A program made the position numbers and the translations under genes. From CBEUVQ01 sp965546615 (lineage in GTDB: Bacteria > Bacillota > Desulfotomaculia > Desulfotomaculales > Desulfohalotomaculaceae), in the NCBI GenBank assembly GCA_965546615.1, contig CBEUVQ010000010.1:1-64000 (forward strand): a DNA stretch of 64,000 nt. The letters are read 5' to 3'. The notes under the pieces were generated by a model. The model saw only the letters and a program-made list of their open reading frames with translations, was not told the origin of the DNA and ran no database searches. Numbering within the stretch: the first letter of the stretch is position 1; each line of letters opens with the position of its first letter. Positions 25,025 through 34,356 of the stretch are shown here, piece by piece.

Positions 25025-26194
25025 GTGCTTGATTTTTCGGGAGTAATTTCCCAAATAGAAGATATGGTTAAACTGAACCAAGCAAAAGTTAAAGACAGCA
25101 AACAAAAGCTAAAAACAGCTGATAATACGCTTTCTGACCTTGAGGGGCGTTTTTCTGAAGTTGTCCGGCGAGTTCAAGAAAGCAAAACGTCTTGGCTGGT
25201 GGCCGATCCGTTAGAAGAAGTAAACAGCACAGCAAACCTGCCTTCGGAATTTAAGGATTACACTGTATTGGCCAGCGATGGCTCACAATTATTTCCTGAT
25301 CACCATGAAACGGTGTTGTGCTATATGATTAACATTGGTACAGTCGTTTTAAAATACGGATCAAACAGTGCGGCGCAGCTAACTAGTCAACCGGAATTAT
25401 ACTACAAAGAAGATGATTTATACATTGAGGAAAATGGTGTAAAGTGTTTAATCGACACCCAGCGCGTTTCTAACCTGCGCACTCAAAAAGAAGCCGCTGC
25501 ACTGGTAGAACTGGCAATAAAACATAAAGCCGACGACCCGATAGTGGCACTGACGGACGGGACATTGATTCATTGGGCTGTTGAGCAGCAAAGTAAACGG
25601 GCGGAAGACTTTTTAGGAGAAATACTGACCGGCTATGAATATCTGCGTCAAAGTAATATACCGATTGCCGGTTATATCTCCGGTACACGCAGTGCTGATG
25701 TTATCAATATGCTGCGGGTGCAGTTGTGTCCACAGCAGCGCGTTGATTGTGACCACTGTCTTTATTCAGACAGTCAGAACCTTCCGTGTGAAGCAGTAGC
25801 CGGACTTAGAGATGCTGCACTGTTTAACGGAAGACTGAAATATGGGCAGCGCTCGGCGGTATTTAAATCGCGTTCAAGTGTGCTTAATAAATATGGTGCT
25901 CATTGGATTTGCTTTTTTTACGTCAATGTAGGCCAAGAAATTGCCCGTGTAGAGGTGCCGCTTTGGGTGGCTGAAAATCCCACTATGCTGAATACCGTGC
26001 ACAGTGTAGTTGTCAACCAAGCGGAAAAAGGGCAGGGTTATCCGGTTTGTTTAAGTGAGGCACATGTACAAGCAGTAATCAGCGGTGCTGACCGTCAGCT
26101 TTTTTATCAGTTAGTGGAAAGAAAAATGGTTGAAAGCGGTTTAACATCTGAAACTACCTATAAAAGTTTAAGAAAAAGGAGCGTTCCCGTTTAA
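25025..26194 (+). CDS. nurA: NurA-family nuclease
   Basis: A 389-residue NurA-domain nuclease. The N-terminus (1-60) is a charged helix. The metal-binding aspartates are in VLASDGSQLFP near residue 83 and VALTDGTLIHW near 178; further family parts are GYISGTRSADV and the C-terminal HAQVQAVI-type helix. NurA works with HerA to digest the 5' strand at DNA double-strand breaks. Start GTG 25025 has AAGGTGGTG upstream. Its stop overlaps the next start by one base. The next four genes are all DNA-end-processing proteins, which strongly supports the call. Confidence 0.87.
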   Translation: MLDFSGVISQIEDMVKLNQAKVKDSKQKLKTADNTLSDLEGRFSEVVRRVQESKTSWLVADPLEEVNSTANLPSEFKDYTVLASDGSQLFPDHHETVLCYMINIGTVVLKYGSNSAAQLTSQPELYYKEDDLYIEENGVKCLIDTQRVSNLRTQKEAAALVELAIKHKADDPIVALTDGTLIHWAVEQQSKRAEDFLGEILTGYEYLRQSNIPIAGYISGTRSADVINMLRVQLCPQQRVDCDHCLYSDSQNLPCEAVAGLRDAALFNGRLKYGQRSAVFKSRSSVLNKYGAHWICFFYVNVGQEIARVEVPLWVAENPTMLNTVHSVVVNQAEKGQGYPVCLSEAHVQAVISGADRQLFYQLVERKMVESGLTSETTYKSLRKRSVPV

Positions 26195-26784
26195 TGAGTA
26201 ACGTTTGCTTACCAAATCATATTGGCGAAGTAATTGAGAGTCATACTACTCAATTCACCTGCGAAACAGCCGAGCTGCATCAGGCACCTGCCTTTGGTTC
26301 TTTTGTGCAGGTAGATGATCTTAACGGTTCTGTTATCGGTGTGGTTTTTAATACTACTACAACGAGTACTGACCCATCACGTAAGCCGGTTGCTTACGGT
26401 CAAAGCGAGGAGGAGCTTAGACGCCAGCAGCCGCAGATTTTTTATTTGCTGCGCACTTATTTTTCAGTGCTGGTAGTGGGCCACTATAATAACGGACAGT
26501 ATCATGGTTATTTGCCGCCTGCCCCGGCACGAATTCATTCTTTTGTGCGTCCCTGCACCCCGGAACAGTATACTGAAGTCAGTCAAAATGTAAACTATAT
26601 CAGCACTATTTTGGCTTCGAGCTGTGAAGCAAAAGATGAATTGATAGCTGCAGTGGTGCGCACTGCAAGTGCTTATCACCAGGACTGCGTCAGCTATCAA
26701 CGCAGAGTAGGTAATGAATTAAGAAGGCTTTTGGTGGCAGATTATGAGCGTTTTAAATCAATTATAAGGAGGATTCGCCGGTGA
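26194..26784 (+). CDS. HAS-barrel-like protein between nurA and herA
   Basis: A 196-residue protein. Residues 1-90 resemble a HerA/ATP-synthase (HAS) barrel: IGEVIESHTTQFTCETAEL, FGSFVQVDDLNGSVIGVVFN. Residues 95-196 are helical and basic, ending in RRLLVADYERFKSIIRRIRR. It has no catalytic motif. It lies between NurA and HerA with overlaps of one and four bases, so it may be an adaptor that docks on the HerA ring. That role is inferred only from fold and context. Confidence 0.7.
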   Translation: MSNVCLPNHIGEVIESHTTQFTCETAELHQAPAFGSFVQVDDLNGSVIGVVFNTTTTSTDPSRKPVAYGQSEEELRRQQPQIFYLLRTYFSVLVVGHYNNGQYHGYLPPAPARIHSFVRPCTPEQYTEVSQNVNYISTILASSCEAKDELIAAVVRTASAYHQDCVSYQRRVGNELRRLLVADYERFKSIIRRIRR

Positions 26785-28412
26785 GAGGAAGGGTTGTTCG
26801 CGGCTCATTAAGCAGCGGTGTTGAGGTGAAACTGGACCCCCAATATACCGTTGAAGATGTAAAAGTAGGAAACTTTGCTGTAATTGACGGTCAAAAATAC
26901 CGTTACTTTTCACTGGTGGCCGATGTAAAAATAGAGTCCACCAATCCTGCGATGTTAGTAGACTCGTTTGATGAAGAAGAAGATGCTTTGGCCAGAGAAA
27001 TTATTGTTGGCGACAGCATTTTTGGTAATATCTCGCTCAATCCGATGCTGATGGCGGATATTGAACTGCAGACTGAAGTGCGGGCAGTGCGCACCATTCC
27101 GCCGCATGGATCACCGGTACGTACTGCCACCGATGAAGATGTGGCCCATGTTTTTGGTGCGCCGGATAACAAAGTGTTTTTTTCTATGGGTACTCCGTTA
27201 GAAATGGGAACACCGGTTTGTGTCAATTTGCCTAGATTGGTGGAACGCTGCACCGGCATCTTTGGCAAAGCCGGTACCGGTAAAACCTTTCTTACCAGGC
27301 TAGCCCTTGCCGGCATCACTAAAAGTCAGGCGGCAGTAAACCTGATTTTTGATGCTCATAACGAGTACGGTTGGGAAGCTACTAAAGAAGAAGACCGCGG
27401 TGACGGCATTAAAAGAGAATCTAACGTGAAAGGCTTAAAGCAGCTTTTTCCTTCCAAGGTGGTAATATTTACGCTCGATCCGGATTCCAGCCGCCGCCGC
27501 GGGGCGAAGTTTGATCATGAGATTCATGTTGCTTATAAGCAAATCAGCCCTGAAGATATTCTGCTGCTGCAGTCACAGCTTAATTTAAACAGCACTGCTA
27601 CAGAAACGATGCATTTGCTGTCCGCTAAAATGGGCCAAGAACATTGGTTTAAACTTTTAATTGAGATGAATGCTGAAGAAATGAAGGATTATGCAGAAGA
27701 ACACGGTCTGCATTTAGGAGCTTTGCAGGCTTTACAGCGAAAATTAAACCGCATTTATGACCTGCCGTTTATGGGCGATAATGTTCCTTTTGATGCGGTG
27801 GAGAAAATCATGCAGTATCTTACTCAAGGAAAACATGTAGTCATTGAATTCGGCAGTACCAAACTTTTAGGTTATATGTTGGTAACCAACTTGTTGACCA
27901 AAAGAATTCATGCCGAATATGTAAAAAGAATGGAGAAATATCTGGCAACCAGGCAAAACAAGCCACCTCAACTGGTAATTACCATTGAAGAAGCACACCG
28001 CTTTTTAAGCCCTGAACTTTCCAAAGATACCATTTTTGCCACTATTGCCAGGGAAATGCGCAAATATAATGTTACGCTGCTGCTGGTCGACCAGCGCACT
28101 TCGGGTATTGACAGCGAAGTGATGTCTCAGATTGGCACAAAAATTGCCTGCAAGCTGGATGATGAAAATGATGTCAATGCACTTTTAACAGGCGTGCACA
28201 ATGCCAAAAACCTGCGCAACGTGCTATACAGCTTAGATTCTAAACAGCAGGCATTAATTTTAGGACATGCCGTACCGATGCCGGTAGTAATTAAAACCAG
28301 AAATTATGATGCCCAGTTTTACAATGAAATCGGCGATACCGATTATACCGAAAACAATCAGGCATTCAGCAAAATGGTGGATAGTATGTTTAGCGATGAC
28401 ATTGAGATATAA
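26781..28412 (+). CDS. herA: HerA-family DNA translocase
   Basis: A 543-residue FtsK/HerA-type ATPase. Residues 1-100 form a HAS barrel, and Walker A FGKAGTGKT lies near 160-168. Walker B-like strands are NLIFDAHNEYG near 190 and VITIEEAHRFLSPE near 400; VVIEFGSTK and the arginine-finger region LLVDQRTSGIDSEV follow. In archaea the hexamer threads DNA ends and activates NurA. Start GTG 26781 overlaps the previous stop (GTGA). Other HerA partners (Sir2, DUF4297) exist in phage defence, but here the partner is NurA. Confidence 0.88.
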   Translation: MRGRVVRGSLSSGVEVKLDPQYTVEDVKVGNFAVIDGQKYRYFSLVADVKIESTNPAMLVDSFDEEEDALAREIIVGDSIFGNISLNPMLMADIELQTEVRAVRTIPPHGSPVRTATDEDVAHVFGAPDNKVFFSMGTPLEMGTPVCVNLPRLVERCTGIFGKAGTGKTFLTRLALAGITKSQAAVNLIFDAHNEYGWEATKEEDRGDGIKRESNVKGLKQLFPSKVVIFTLDPDSSRRRGAKFDHEIHVAYKQISPEDILLLQSQLNLNSTATETMHLLSAKMGQEHWFKLLIEMNAEEMKDYAEEHGLHLGALQALQRKLNRIYDLPFMGDNVPFDAVEKIMQYLTQGKHVVIEFGSTKLLGYMLVTNLLTKRIHAEYVKRMEKYLATRQNKPPQLVITIEEAHRFLSPELSKDTIFATIAREMRKYNVTLLLVDQRTSGIDSEVMSQIGTKIACKLDDENDVNALLTGVHNAKNLRNVLYSLDSKQQALILGHAVPMPVVIKTRNYDAQFYNEIGDTDYTENNQAFSKMVDSMFSDDIEI

Positions 28413-28426
28413 AAGGGGAATGACAA

Positions 28427-29653
28427 ATGATACGCATTTTGCATACTGCAGACTGGCACATTGGTGTGGAAAACTACGGACGGATTGATCGGACTACCGG
28501 TGTGCACAGCAGGTTGAAGGATTTTTTGACTTCTTTGGATCATCTCGTTCAGCAAGCAATTGATCAGCAGGTAGACTTAGTGTTGTTTTGCGGTGATGCT
28601 TTTAAAAACCGTGAACCGTCTGAAACGCACCAAAATGCGCTTGCCCGCAGGCTAAAAAAACTTTCTGATGCCGGGATTAAAGTGTTTTTATTAGTGGGCA
28701 ATCATGATTTACCGAATGCGGCAGGTAAGTCCAACGCCCTGGATATTTACCGCACGCTGCAGGTTCCGGGAATTGTAGTGGGGCGACAGCCGGGAATTTA
28801 TAACATTGAAACTAAGAACGGTGTACTGCAAGTGGCGGCAATACCTTACCCGTCGCGCAGCTCATGGTTGGCCCAAGAGGGACAGAGCGGAAAGACTATC
28901 AGTGAACTGGAAGAAGAAATGGCGGCTAATGTCGCCGGCATAACCGGACGACTGGCTAAAGAGTTAAATACTGATGTGCCGGCGGTATTGTGTGCCCATA
29001 TTACAGTAGACGGAGCGGCAGCCGGATCTGAAAGATGCATTATGGTAGGCAGGGATATCGCTGTGCCGGCCAGTGTGCTGCAGCAAACAGGTTTTCAATA
29101 TATTGCTTTGGGACATATTCATCGCCACCAAGTGCTGGCGGAGCAGCCGCCGGTAGTTTACAGCGGCAGCCATGATCGAATTGACTTTGGTGAAGAAAAG
29201 GAAAAAAAAGGCTATGTTTTAGTAGATATAGATAATGACAATTGCAGTTATCGTTTTTGTGAACTGCCAACCAGAGAGTTTGTTACTGTACGGGTAAAGA
29301 CTAAAGGTGATGATCCGACGGCAGAGATAATTGAGCAGCTGCAAATCTCCGCCAATCCGGAGGCAGTTTTGCGTTTAATTATTGAATGTTCGGCTGCGGA
29401 TTATATTAACATTAACCACCGAGAAGTACGGCGGACAGTTGATAAACATTATTATTACTTAGCATCGGTAACCCGCGAATTAACAGACGAAAACTTTGCT
29501 CTGCGCAACCCCAACCTCAACGAACAGTTAGACCCGTTGGCGGCTTTTAAAGAGTATTTAAACACCGCTAAACTTAAAGCTGATCAAGAGGAGCTTCTGC
29601 AGCGTGCCGAACATTTATATCGCAAATTAAAAGAAAGGGAAATTTTGGGATGA
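28427..29653 (+). CDS. sbcD: DNA exonuclease subunit SbcD (Mre11-like)
   Basis: A 408-residue Mre11-type nuclease. Metal-binding motifs appear in order: TADWHIGVENYG near residue 6, FCGDAFKNR near 54, VGNHDLP near 88, LCAHITVDG near 186 and ALGHIHRHQ near 223. The C-terminal part (about 270-408) would contact the SbcC coils. Start ATG 28427, 14 bases after herA. It overlaps sbcC by four bases (ATGA). With SbcC it opens hairpins and blocked DNA ends. Confidence 0.92.
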   Translation: MIRILHTADWHIGVENYGRIDRTTGVHSRLKDFLTSLDHLVQQAIDQQVDLVLFCGDAFKNREPSETHQNALARRLKKLSDAGIKVFLLVGNHDLPNAAGKSNALDIYRTLQVPGIVVGRQPGIYNIETKNGVLQVAAIPYPSRSSWLAQEGQSGKTISELEEEMAANVAGITGRLAKELNTDVPAVLCAHITVDGAAAGSERCIMVGRDIAVPASVLQQTGFQYIALGHIHRHQVLAEQPPVVYSGSHDRIDFGEEKEKKGYVLVDIDNDNCSYRFCELPTREFVTVRVKTKGDDPTAEIIEQLQISANPEAVLRLIIECSAADYININHREVRRTVDKHYYYLASVTRELTDENFALRNPNLNEQLDPLAAFKEYLNTAKLKADQEELLQRAEHLYRKLKEREILG

Positions 29654-32220
29654 TACCGATTGAGTTAAAGTTAAAAAATTTTCTCAGTTATAGTGCTGAC
29701 TGTGAACCGATACGTTTTGACGGGTTTAACATTGCCTGCCTCACCGGTGATAATGGGAACGGCAAATCGGCGCTGCTTGATGCCATTACTTGGGCCGTTT
29801 GGGGCCAAGCACGGGGCACTGACGAGCGTGGGGCAGGAGTGGACGATTTAGTTAACTCCGGTGCCGAAGATATGGAAGTAGACTTTACATTTCGGTTAGA
29901 AGGGGATACTTACCGCATCAGCCGCCGCCGTGATAAACGCCGCGGCAAATCCTCATTAGAGTTTCAGATTGCTGATAACGGAGTGTTTCGTTCTATCTCC
30001 GGCGACAATATTGCCGCCACTCAACAAAAAATCATTCAAGTTTTACGCATGGATTATCATACTTTTACCAGTGCATCTTTTATTCTGCAGGGTAAAGCAG
30101 ATACTTTTACCTCTATGAAACCTTCAGAACGAAAAAAAATTTTAGGCGAGATTCTCGGTTTATCTATTTACCGCGATTTGGAAGCAATGGCTCGGGAAGA
30201 AAGCAACCGAGCCGGTGAAACAGTATCGCGATTGGATGCGCGTCTGAATGAAATAGACAGCGAGTTGTCAGAAAAAGAGCATTATCAGCAGCAGCAGCAG
30301 AAACTGCAAACTTTGCTGCAGCAGCTGTCTGAAGAACTTGATGTTCGAAACGCTGAACTAAATCAGCTAAAAAACCGGCTGTATGAGCTTTCCCAAACAG
30401 AGAGGCGGGTATGCGAACTAAAGCAGCAGGTGAATGAGCAGCAAAAACAGGCTAAATCACTGAAAGAAAGAGTGCAAACTTTAAAACAGCAAATTGCTCA
30501 TGGTGAGGAACTGCTGTCACGAGCCGATGAAATTACCGCCGGCTATCATACTCTGCAAAATTTGACGGAAAAAGATCGGGTGCTAAATACCAAATCCCGC
30601 CGCTTATTAGAGTTAAGAGAAAAAATGAGTGCGATTGAACAGTTGGTTGATAAAGAACGGGCTGTTTTGGAGAAAAAATACGCCCAAATGCAGGGCGAAT
30701 ATAATCATTATCAAGAAAAGGCAGTGCAAGTTGATAAAATTTCTGCTCAAACAGTGAAATTAGAGAAACGGCTTCAAGAACTGCAGCAGCTGGAAAAACA
30801 GCATAAAGAACTGCTCAATGTCAATCAATCTATCGCTCAAGAAATCAAAACCAAAGAAGTATTAGTGAAGACAAAAGTTCAACAGGTTAAAGAACTGCGC
30901 GAAAAATATTCATTACTGCGCAAACCGACAGCTGACTGCCCGCTCTGCCGTACTAAACTTACCGGCAGCAAACGCGAACAAGTATTAAATGACATGATCG
31001 CCGAAGCCAATATGTTAAAAGCTGAGCAGGACAAACTGCAGCGGGAAATTAGTTTGCTGACAGATAATAATCTCCAAAACGAACTGAAAATTAAGCAGTT
31101 AGAAACAAGCATTGCTGATTTAAAACAATTAGAGCGTCAATATACATTGTGTCAGCGTGATTTAGAAGAAGCTAAAAATGCCGCTGATAAACTCAACGAA
31201 ATTAAGCAAAATCTTGACCGGCTTTTAACTGCCATTGACAACAAGCACTATGCGCAGGAACAGCAAAAACAAATCGTGAAAATTCAATCCGAAATTAACG
31301 CATTAAATTACAATGCTGCTGAGCATAATCAAGTGCAGGAGTTAATCAGCAGACATAAGGAATATGAAAATCAGTATCACCGCTTACAGGCGGCAAGCGC
31401 GGCATTAGATAACGACAAAAAAAATTTACAACTCTTTACAGAAAACCTGCAGTCGCTGGAAAATGCACTGCAAAACAGTGCTGAATTGATTGCGCAGCAT
31501 AACGAAAAGTTAGCGGAACTGCCCAAAACAAAAAATAAAGTGCAAACTGTAGAAACAAAAATTAGCGAACTGCAAAAACAAATTGCTGATGCAGAACGCA
31601 ATTTAGGAATTTTACAGGAAAAATTAGACCGCTGTCAGCGTTTGGAGCAGGAAAAGCAAACTATCACAGCAGAAAGAAATGCAGCAAAAAACGAAAAGAT
31701 TTATTACAGTGAACTGGTTAAAGCCTTTGGCAAAAACGGCATTCAGGCTATTATCATAGAAAACGCCATTCCTGAACTGGAGCAAGAGGCGAACCGTATT
31801 TTACAGCAAATCTCCGATGGTCGTCTGACAGTAGCGCTGGTAACTCAAAAAGCGGCTAAAACGCGCAAAAGCGTTGTTGAAACCTTAGAAATTATTATTT
31901 CTGATGAATTTAGTACCCGCCGATATGAAATGTACAGCGGTGGAGAGGCCTTTAAAGTGAATTTTGCACTGCGTATAGCGCTGTCACGGCTGCTGGCAAG
32001 GCGTGCAGGCGCGCGTCTGCAGACCTTGGTGATTGATGAAGGCTTCGGCACTCAGGATCAGCAGGGAAAAGAACGTTTAGTACAAGCAATCAACGCCATC
32101 GCAGATGACTTTGAAAAAATCATTGTGATTACCCATATAGAAGAACTGAAAAATTCATTTCCGGTGCATCTGGTAGTCACTAAAGGAAACCAAGGCTCAA
32201 AAGTAGAGATACGACACTAA
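29650..32220 (+). CDS. sbcC: DNA repair ATPase SbcC (Rad50-like)
   Basis: An 856-residue SMC-type ATPase. Walker A GDNGNGKSALLDA lies near 33-45, followed by long coiled coils (about 180-425 and 440-690) on either side of the zinc hook CPLC near 430. The signature YSGGEAFKVNFALRIALS lies near 762 and Walker B VIDEGFGTQD near 795. The length is close to archaeal Rad50, shorter than E. coli SbcC. It is the last gene of the nurA-to-sbcC operon; no clear terminator follows, only a five-base-pair hairpin. Confidence 0.92.
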   Translation: MIPIELKLKNFLSYSADCEPIRFDGFNIACLTGDNGNGKSALLDAITWAVWGQARGTDERGAGVDDLVNSGAEDMEVDFTFRLEGDTYRISRRRDKRRGKSSLEFQIADNGVFRSISGDNIAATQQKIIQVLRMDYHTFTSASFILQGKADTFTSMKPSERKKILGEILGLSIYRDLEAMAREESNRAGETVSRLDARLNEIDSELSEKEHYQQQQQKLQTLLQQLSEELDVRNAELNQLKNRLYELSQTERRVCELKQQVNEQQKQAKSLKERVQTLKQQIAHGEELLSRADEITAGYHTLQNLTEKDRVLNTKSRRLLELREKMSAIEQLVDKERAVLEKKYAQMQGEYNHYQEKAVQVDKISAQTVKLEKRLQELQQLEKQHKELLNVNQSIAQEIKTKEVLVKTKVQQVKELREKYSLLRKPTADCPLCRTKLTGSKREQVLNDMIAEANMLKAEQDKLQREISLLTDNNLQNELKIKQLETSIADLKQLERQYTLCQRDLEEAKNAADKLNEIKQNLDRLLTAIDNKHYAQEQQKQIVKIQSEINALNYNAAEHNQVQELISRHKEYENQYHRLQAASAALDNDKKNLQLFTENLQSLENALQNSAELIAQHNEKLAELPKTKNKVQTVETKISELQKQIADAERNLGILQEKLDRCQRLEQEKQTITAERNAAKNEKIYYSELVKAFGKNGIQAIIIENAIPELEQEANRILQQISDGRLTVALVTQKAAKTRKSVVETLEIIISDEFSTRRYEMYSGGEAFKVNFALRIALSRLLARRAGARLQTLVIDEGFGTQDQQGKERLVQAINAIADDFEKIIVITHIEELKNSFPVHLVVTKGNQGSKVEIRH

Positions 32221-32337
32221 ACATGTCGCCACAACACCTAATTTGTTGGAATAAAACTGGAATAATTAGCAGGAAAAGGAAATTAATATCCGAATATTTT
32301 TATAATATCCAGTAGTCCAACAAAGGAGAGGTGCCAG

Positions 32338-33390
32338 TTGTGGAAAGTTAACAAATGCTTATTTTGGCGGGTGTTGGCATGTACCATGGAAACATGTGGA
32401 GCACACCGGCTGGCCCAACGTTACATCGAAAAAGCAATTGCAACAAACCCTGATAAACAAGAACTGCACATTCAAGCAAGTCGTTTATATCTAAAAAACG
32501 GACAAGTTGACCGGGCAGCACTGCATTGTAAAAAGGCTGCCATTGGCGTGGGGCCCGGTGGTTTTTTTTATTGGTTAGATAAAGCCAGTAATGGTTTTTA
32601 TCTGACGGAAAATAACGGCAGGACGGAATGTGAACATCAAATAAAAGACGAAAAACTGATAAACCAAAAAGATAAAGCGGCGGTGTTAAATAACAGCGGT
32701 ATTTTGTTGTTGAAGCAAAAACGTTACCAAGAAGCGTTGACCTGCTTTGAGCAGGCTTTAAAAAGTGCCGGCAAAAAAGACCCTGCTGTTTTTACTAACA
32801 TTGGTTTAGCTTACACAAAAATGGGGTTTCACAGCAAAGCATTGGATTATTATCAGCAGGCACAAAATTCAGGTTTTTTCACTCTTGAATTAATTATTCA
32901 TAAGGGTTATAGTTTATTTCACTTAAAAAAATATGAAGAAGCATTGACCTGCTATGAGTTAGCCCGGCAAATGGCTCCTAATGACAATGCGGTATTATCC
33001 AACCTTGGTTCATGTTATCAAGCACTAGGCAAATACAATGAAGCAATAGATTGTTTTAAAATTGCTGTCAGCGCTGCTCCGGAAGATGCTGCATTATTTA
33101 ATAATCTGGCGTTATGTTACGAAAAAATCGGCAATAACGATGAAGCACATAAATTTTATCAACGGGCAGTAAAACTTGCCGGTGATGATGTTATCATTAT
33201 TATTAATTATGCTGCTTTTCTCGGCAAGTTGGGTCAGCTAGAAAATGCTTTAGAATTATGTGAGCAAGCTTTAAATATAGCACCTCATAACCATGAAGCT
33301 TGGGGAGTTAAGGGTAACTTATTGATGGATACCGGAAACACTGAAGAAGCAGCCAAGGCTTTTGCCAAAGCTTTAGGTTTGACTGGGTAA
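32338..33390 (+). CDS. Tetratricopeptide repeat protein
   Basis: A 350-residue protein made mostly of TPR units. Two degenerate repeats lie at about 20-75, and from about 115 seven units follow, e.g. AVLNNSGILLLKQKRYQEA, AVFTNIGLAYTKMGFHSKA, AVLSNLGSCYQALGKYNEA and ALFNNLALCYEKIGNNDEA, to the end. No signal peptide, membrane segment or catalytic domain. It is a scaffold of unknown partner. Start is TTG 32338, with AAGGAG nine bases upstream. Alone in its transcription unit. Confidence 0.88.
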   Translation: MWKVNKCLFWRVLACTMETCGAHRLAQRYIEKAIATNPDKQELHIQASRLYLKNGQVDRAALHCKKAAIGVGPGGFFYWLDKASNGFYLTENNGRTECEHQIKDEKLINQKDKAAVLNNSGILLLKQKRYQEALTCFEQALKSAGKKDPAVFTNIGLAYTKMGFHSKALDYYQQAQNSGFFTLELIIHKGYSLFHLKKYEEALTCYELARQMAPNDNAVLSNLGSCYQALGKYNEAIDCFKIAVSAAPEDAALFNNLALCYEKIGNNDEAHKFYQRAVKLAGDDVIIIINYAAFLGKLGQLENALELCEQALNIAPHNHEAWGVKGNLLMDTGNTEEAAKAFAKALGLTG

Positions 33391-33403
33391 ATAAGTGTTT
33401 GAA

Positions 33404-33439
33404 ACAAAACCTGTCCTAAGTAGGCAGGTTTTGTTTTTT
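33404..33439 (+). terminator. Intrinsic terminator after the TPR gene
   Basis: Stem ACAAAACCTG / CAGGTTTTGT, with an inner CCT/AGG pairing in the loop, followed by six T. Confidence 0.88.
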
Positions 33440-33578
33440 CTCTAATTGCAGGAATGTTATATAATATGACGAATATAGTAAAACTTAGGCTGTTAACGTA
33501 TACTAAAATTCTATTAACTTTGAAGCGCACCAGTTCGGAAATGATTACCAAAGAATACACTGAAAGGGGAGCCATAAA

Positions 33579-34145
33579 ATGTCAAACTTTGATGCAGAAA
33601 AGATTGAACAGGCGGTGCGTATGATATTAGAGGCAATTGGAGAAAATCCTGAGCGGGAGGGCCTAAAAGAAACACCTCAACGCTTGGCCAGGTTATATCA
33701 GGAAGTGTTTAGCGGATTGCATCAAGATCCGTTAGAGCACTTGGAAAAAATATTTTCCGAAGAACATGAGGAAATGGTTTTAGTTAAAGATATTCCACTA
33801 TATTCGATGTGTGAACATCACTTAATACCTTTTTTTGGCAAAGCTCATGTTGCCTATATTCCCAAAGACGGCAACGTCACCGGACTTTCTAAACTGGCCC
33901 GGGTTGTGGAAGGTTATGCCCGCCGTCCGCAATTACAGGAAAGATTAACGACACAAATAGCGGATGGGATTATGGAAAAGCTCAAACCTTACGGTGTAGT
34001 GGTGGTAATTGAAGCCGAGCACATGTGTATGACAATGCGCGGTGTAAGAAAACCCGGAACTAAGACAGTGACCTCTGCAGTTCGAGGAATTTTCAAAAAA
34101 AATGCCACCTCACGCGCAGAAGCGTTTTCAATTATTATGAGATAA
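33579..34145 (+). CDS. folE: GTP cyclohydrolase I
   Basis: A 188-residue enzyme that converts GTP to 7,8-dihydroneopterin triphosphate, the first step to folate. Zinc ligands are in MCEHHLIPF near residues 75-83 and EHMCMTMRGV near 146-155. GLSKLARVVEGYARRPQLQE and KTVTSAVRG are also diagnostic (each shown in 20 or fewer). Length is normal. In Bacillus, folE (mtrA) is followed by mtrB, the TRAP gene; here the next gene is a YpmA-like protein, not mtrB. Good AAAGGGGAG site. Confidence 0.95.
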   Translation: MSNFDAEKIEQAVRMILEAIGENPEREGLKETPQRLARLYQEVFSGLHQDPLEHLEKIFSEEHEEMVLVKDIPLYSMCEHHLIPFFGKAHVAYIPKDGNVTGLSKLARVVEGYARRPQLQERLTTQIADGIMEKLKPYGVVVVIEAEHMCMTMRGVRKPGTKTVTSAVRGIFKKNATSRAEAFSIIMR

Positions 34146-34167
34146 AAGAGAAAGGAGAATTGAGATT

Positions 34168-34347
34168 ATGTCTGCAGAAGAAAAACGTGAACCAAAGCTG
34201 GAGATAATAGCAAATAAATCCTTTGCGTGTTACAGCGATATGTATAAAGTGGTGGATTTCTTAAACAAAACATTAAAAGAAAAAAATCTAATTTTTGGTT
34301 TAACAAAAAAAGATGAAAAAATGACGATTACTATTTATGAAACTTAG
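34168..34347 (+). CDS. YpmA-like small protein (DUF4264)
   Basis: A 59-residue protein from ATG 34168, preceded by AAAGGAGAAT. The core SDMYKVVDFLNKTLKEKNL followed by IFGLTKK and the ending MTITIYET closely resemble the B. subtilis YpmA family (YKIVDxLNxxLKxxxLMFGL ... FTIYRT). Function is unknown. It sits between folE and surE with gaps of 22 and 9 bases, so it is within that operon. I checked it against MtrB because of its position after folE, and it does not match. Confidence 0.8.
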   Translation: MSAEEKREPKLEIIANKSFACYSDMYKVVDFLNKTLKEKNLIFGLTKKDEKMTITIYET

Positions 34348-34356
34348 GAGGCTGAG

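Noticed and set aside
34168..34347. Gene after folE as a possible mtrB (TRAP), by analogy with mtrAB of Bacillus
   Set aside because: The sequence matches the YpmA/DUF4264 pattern and shows none of the TRAP strand motifs. TRAP is not in this window.
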